Positions 61,296-64,000 of a stretch of DNA of 64,000 nt are shown here, in pieces; position 1 is the first letter of the stretch, and every line of letters begins with the position of its first letter. Below the pieces are notes generated by a model, which was not told the origin of the DNA, ran no database searches, and worked only from the letters and a program-made list of their open reading frames with translations. The position numbers and the translations under genes were made by a program. This stretch comes from Hyperoplus lanceolatus (taxonomy: Eukaryota; Chordata; Actinopteri; Uranoscopiformes; Ammodytidae). The stretch covers positions 18,107,001 through 18,171,000 of the forward strand of contig CM049405.1 of assembly GCA_026929865.2 (NCBI GenBank). Direction: 5' to 3'.

Positions 61296-62542
61296 AAAAT
61301 ATATAATGGACATTCATTCTCTATTTAATAAGACTACTTTTATTAAAATGTAAAGGTTTTAAAGAGAAAAACAGCAGGTTTAAACAGTTACACCAGTGCC
61401 AATCACACAGCAGACGTTAACTGACGTCGACGCTGGCCCTTATATCTGTGAAGTCAAACTAAAGGAACTAAAGAAATAATTAATTAACTCACGTAGCAAG
61501 CTGGAAAGGAACCTTTCGGCAGTCCGAGTTGCCGCACGGACTATAAAAGAGGCGGCACACAACAACTACTGATGAAGTGAAAAGAACAAGACGCGACTGG
61601 AGCAGCGCTCAGTTCAAAAATATCTTATCCCGTGCAAACAAATCTACAAACGCCAGAGAGGCAGCCGGTAAGACACCGAGCCCATCAGGAGAGACTGTGG
61701 ACAATTCAGATGAAATGTTTGTGCAGGCGATAGCTGTTAGTGTTAGCCACGGGGCCGAACCGGCAGTGCCGTGGTTAACCCTATAAATGCCATTCAGTGT
61801 GTGTCATGTTTGATTCTCATTCATAATTTAATGGTAATGATGTCATGATTGTTTAAGTTAAGAACATGATTGTTTAGTGAGCTTATAAATTACAGATAAA
61901 TAAGTTAAAATGATTATGATAGAATTATATTATTATGGTGACATTATTTAGATAAGTAAATGTAAAATATTAAAAATCTGTAATATTAACTTAAGAGGAT
62001 CCCTAAATACATTGATATTGATAACAGTGGGATAATTTGTGTTGCACTTTGTTGAATTTAAGAGAGAAAAGGGGAGAATTGTTAAAAATGTATATTTTCC
62101 AGAACATTGTAAAAACAACCTTTTTCTTGTTTATTGTTTCTAAAGGTTTTTCACCTAACTAACTAACTACGCAAACAACCTACCTGAAACCTTGAAATCA
62201 GAAAATAAAAGAAGATAAAAAGGAAGAGAAAAAGTGTGGTTATTTTGAGTGAAGCCCAGCAACTCTGCATAGATATCTAACTCCTTCAAGTGGAGACTGC
62301 ACAAAAGAGGGAAGAACTTGACAGTGAAAAACCGCCAGTACCATAAAGCTGGCCAGGGAAAAGTACAGGAGCTTAAAGCTGGAACAGCAGGAGCAAAAAC
62401 CTGGAATCCTGGAAGGAAAAGAAGTGGAGCATAAAGCAACATTAAAGCACCATAAGCAACATTGAAGGCACCATTGGAGAGTTGCACCTACCCCCACCAC
62501 TTTTCAAATTCACAGTTAAAGAACCTTAAAATAAAAGTAAAC
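61296..62542 (+). other. Region upstream of the BEL/Pao gag, may include its 5' LTR and leader
   Basis: A TATA-like ctataaaag lies at 61540, an ATG frame of 69 codons at 61577-61786 and a donor-like gtaaga at 61671. The LTR limits and primer-binding site cannot be fixed because the second LTR lies outside the window. Confidence 0.35.
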
Positions 62543-63097
62543 ATGGCTAATCAAGAAGCTGAAAAATCAGTTGAACAATTGAAACTTGAAAGAACGACAG
62601 CCAAAAGAGTGTTTTCCCGTCTGGTCAACAGTATAACCCGGTCACATACAGACATGTCTGAAGAAGAACTCAGAGACAGTTTCAGCAAACTCAAGGCAGT
62701 AGGAGAGAAAGTCATGGAGACAAATGATGAGCTGGAAGCTGGCTTTATTGCAGATCTCGAAGCAGAGCTGGAAACGGATGAAGTCATGTTAACTCAGCAG
62801 CAAAAAGCCGACCTGGAAAAAACTACAAATGAGTGCCAAGAGAAGCTGAGGGAGGTCAAGAGGTTGATCCAGGAGACTCTTTGGGTCAGTTTTGGAAGTA
62901 GTGAAATGTCTATAGCACTACAAGCAGCAGAGGCCGCATGCGACCGCGTCGCTGCTGTGCAACCGAACATTAACCAGGAAGCGTATGCATTCATGCTGGA
63001 CCAACTTAAAGGGTTGGTAGTGACGGCAAAGGACACGCATGGCCGGTGTGAGAGGGCTCGAACTTCACGTCCTCTTGATGGTCTCCAGAAAGGCTGA
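62543..63097 (+). CDS. BEL/Pao gag N-terminal part
   Basis: The chosen start ATG at 62543 begins MANQEAEKSVEQ. An in-frame ATG at 62462 lacks the composition of the protein. The 184-residue product is charged and helical, with coiled-coil-like stretches (ELEAGFIADLEAELETDE and others). It stops at TGA 63095-63097, where a neighbouring frame continues the homologous polyprotein, so this stop is likely a one-base indel or a shift site. Confidence 0.75.
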   Translation: MANQEAEKSVEQLKLERTTAKRVFSRLVNSITRSHTDMSEEELRDSFSKLKAVGEKVMETNDELEAGFIADLEAELETDEVMLTQQQKADLEKTTNECQEKLREVKRLIQETLWVSFGSSEMSIALQAAEAACDRVAAVQPNINQEAYAFMLDQLKGLVVTAKDTHGRCERARTSRPLDGLQKG

Positions 63098-64000
63098 CTT
63101 CATACAAGCAACCATAAAGGAGGATACTGAAAGACAAGTCCAGGTGGGAGGTGCATCTAATTATCGCATACCAACAATCAAGTTAAAGCCAACAGCCCTC
63201 CCCAAGTTTGGTGGCATCAAACGTGATTTTCACAGGTGGAAAAAGGACTGGGAAGCGCTGCAGAGTCAGGGGGAGCCAACTGGCTCAAAAGAGGTGAAAA
63301 AGGTCCAGCTATTAGACAGCCTGGAGGATAAAATCACACGAGACCTTCGGCTCACGGCTTACAACACGTCTGATGACATCTTCCGTGTGCTAGAGAACCG
63401 CTACGGCAACCAAACATCCATTGCCATAGAAATAGTGGAGGAGATACAGAAGATGCCAGCTGTCAAAAGTCACCAGCCACGGAAAATCGTCGACTTAATT
63501 CAAGCTGTGGAAAAAGCACTTCAAGATTTGAGTGACCTTGGAGACACAGGTGCTATTAAAAATCCCCTTGTGACGAAGTCCATTGAAAGTAAACTCCCGG
63601 AGACACTCAAGAAGGAATGGCTTGTGTATGCAGCAGACAGAAGGAATGATGTGACATCAAGAAATCGGTTTGACAGTCTCTTGGCATTCCTCAAAGACCA
63701 GGAGAGCATATATGAACAGCTTGAACAACTGAAGGAGGAAGAGCCAAGCAAGAGAGAAACCAAGGTGGAGCCAAGATATGCCAGAACCAAGTCAACCAAA
63801 TCAAGCAACGACCAAGAAGGGTGTGTGGTCTGCAGTGATGTAAAGCACAGAAGGAAAATCTATTTTTGCAGACAGTTCCGAGCACTGAAACTAGCAGAGA
63901 AGAGAGCCGCAGTAAAAAGGTTGGGAGCATGCAGGAGATGTTTGGAGGTTCATGGCGATGGCTCACAGTGCAAACCTGGATTCCTGTGCAGAAACCAGGA
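63093..64000 (+). CDS. BEL/Pao gag, DUF1759-type domain and zinc-finger-like segment (partial)
   Basis: The frame is open from about 63039 to the window edge. Positions 63170-63640 encode a DUF1759-type domain (LPKFGGIKRDFHRWKKDW, then VQLLDSLEDK). This is followed by a charged linker and a Cys-rich stretch (GCVVCSDVKH, ACRRCLEVHG, CKPGFLC) at about 63820-63990. It is in the +1 frame relative to the preceding gag frame. No independent start is obvious. Confidence 0.82.

Larger units (their letters stand above)
62543..64000 (+). mobile_element. BEL/Pao-type LTR retrotransposon, gag region (runs off the window)
   Basis: Two adjacent open frames show a coiled-coil gag N-terminus, a DUF1759-type domain and a Cys/His-rich segment in the order typical of BEL/Pao polyproteins. 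Protease, RT, RNase H and integrase would lie beyond 64000. Endogenous element; status of the rest unknown. Confidence 0.85.

Noticed and set aside
61577-61786. A confident protein-coding gene of 69 codons
   Set aside because: No recognisable motif, and the donor-like site inside suggests either an exon or an LTR leader; kept only as a finding.

Overview
The window is eukaryotic and reads as a teleost (ray-finned fish) chromosome. It has a vertebrate gene with small phase-consistent exons and GT-AG introns, long CA/GT and GA/CT microsatellites, and a dense load of fish-type DNA transposons (hAT, Tc1/mariner, PIF/Harbinger, TTAA-target) with some LINE, SINE and BEL/Pao sequence. The species cannot be named from the sequence alone.

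The main gene is igf2bp2 (IGF2 mRNA-binding protein 2) on the + strand. Fourteen coding exons lie between 22380 and 44383. They encode about 531 residues: RRM2, an Arg/Gly/Pro-rich linker, KH1-KH2, a second linker, KH3-KH4 and the C-terminal tail. All exon phases join without a break. The RRM1 exons are not in the window, so positions 1-22379 appear to be part of a long 5' intron. A long 3' UTR probably runs to a poly(A) signal at 49201 and contains a pair of let-7 seed matches.

Convergent to it on the - strand is the 3' end of tmem41a (last two coding exons, 51631-51851 and 52089-52227), a DedA/VTT-family membrane protein. TMEM41A and IGF2BP2 also lie in the same human 3q27 region, which supports both calls.

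Mobile elements fill much of the rest. Exact target-site duplications (TSDs) delimit hAT elements at 4961-6801 (with 5837-6610 nested inside), 14643-17629 (with 14713-16311 nested inside), 38285-39156 and 54022-54973. TAA-flanked PIF/Harbinger-like copies lie at 11801-12828 and 52640-53631. TA-flanked elements lie at 6941-8183, 30185-31452, 38144-40018, 40043-40906, 40984-42623 and 49467-50801. A TTAA-flanked MITE lies at 11570-11758. There is a tRNA-derived SINE with a 15-bp TSD (25813-26010) and a 5'-truncated LINE with a 9-bp TSD (57146-58593). The intron between the KH3 exons at 37954 and 42713 is built largely from three TA-target transposons placed end to end. One of these is a palindromic, rearranged Tc1 element.

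The right end (62543-64000) enters the gag region of a BEL/Pao-type LTR retrotransposon whose frame changes near 63093. Between 58.6 and 60.3 kb, consensus splice sites suggest an unrecognised, probably noncoding, spliced transcript. No rRNA, functional tRNA gene or CRISPR array was seen.
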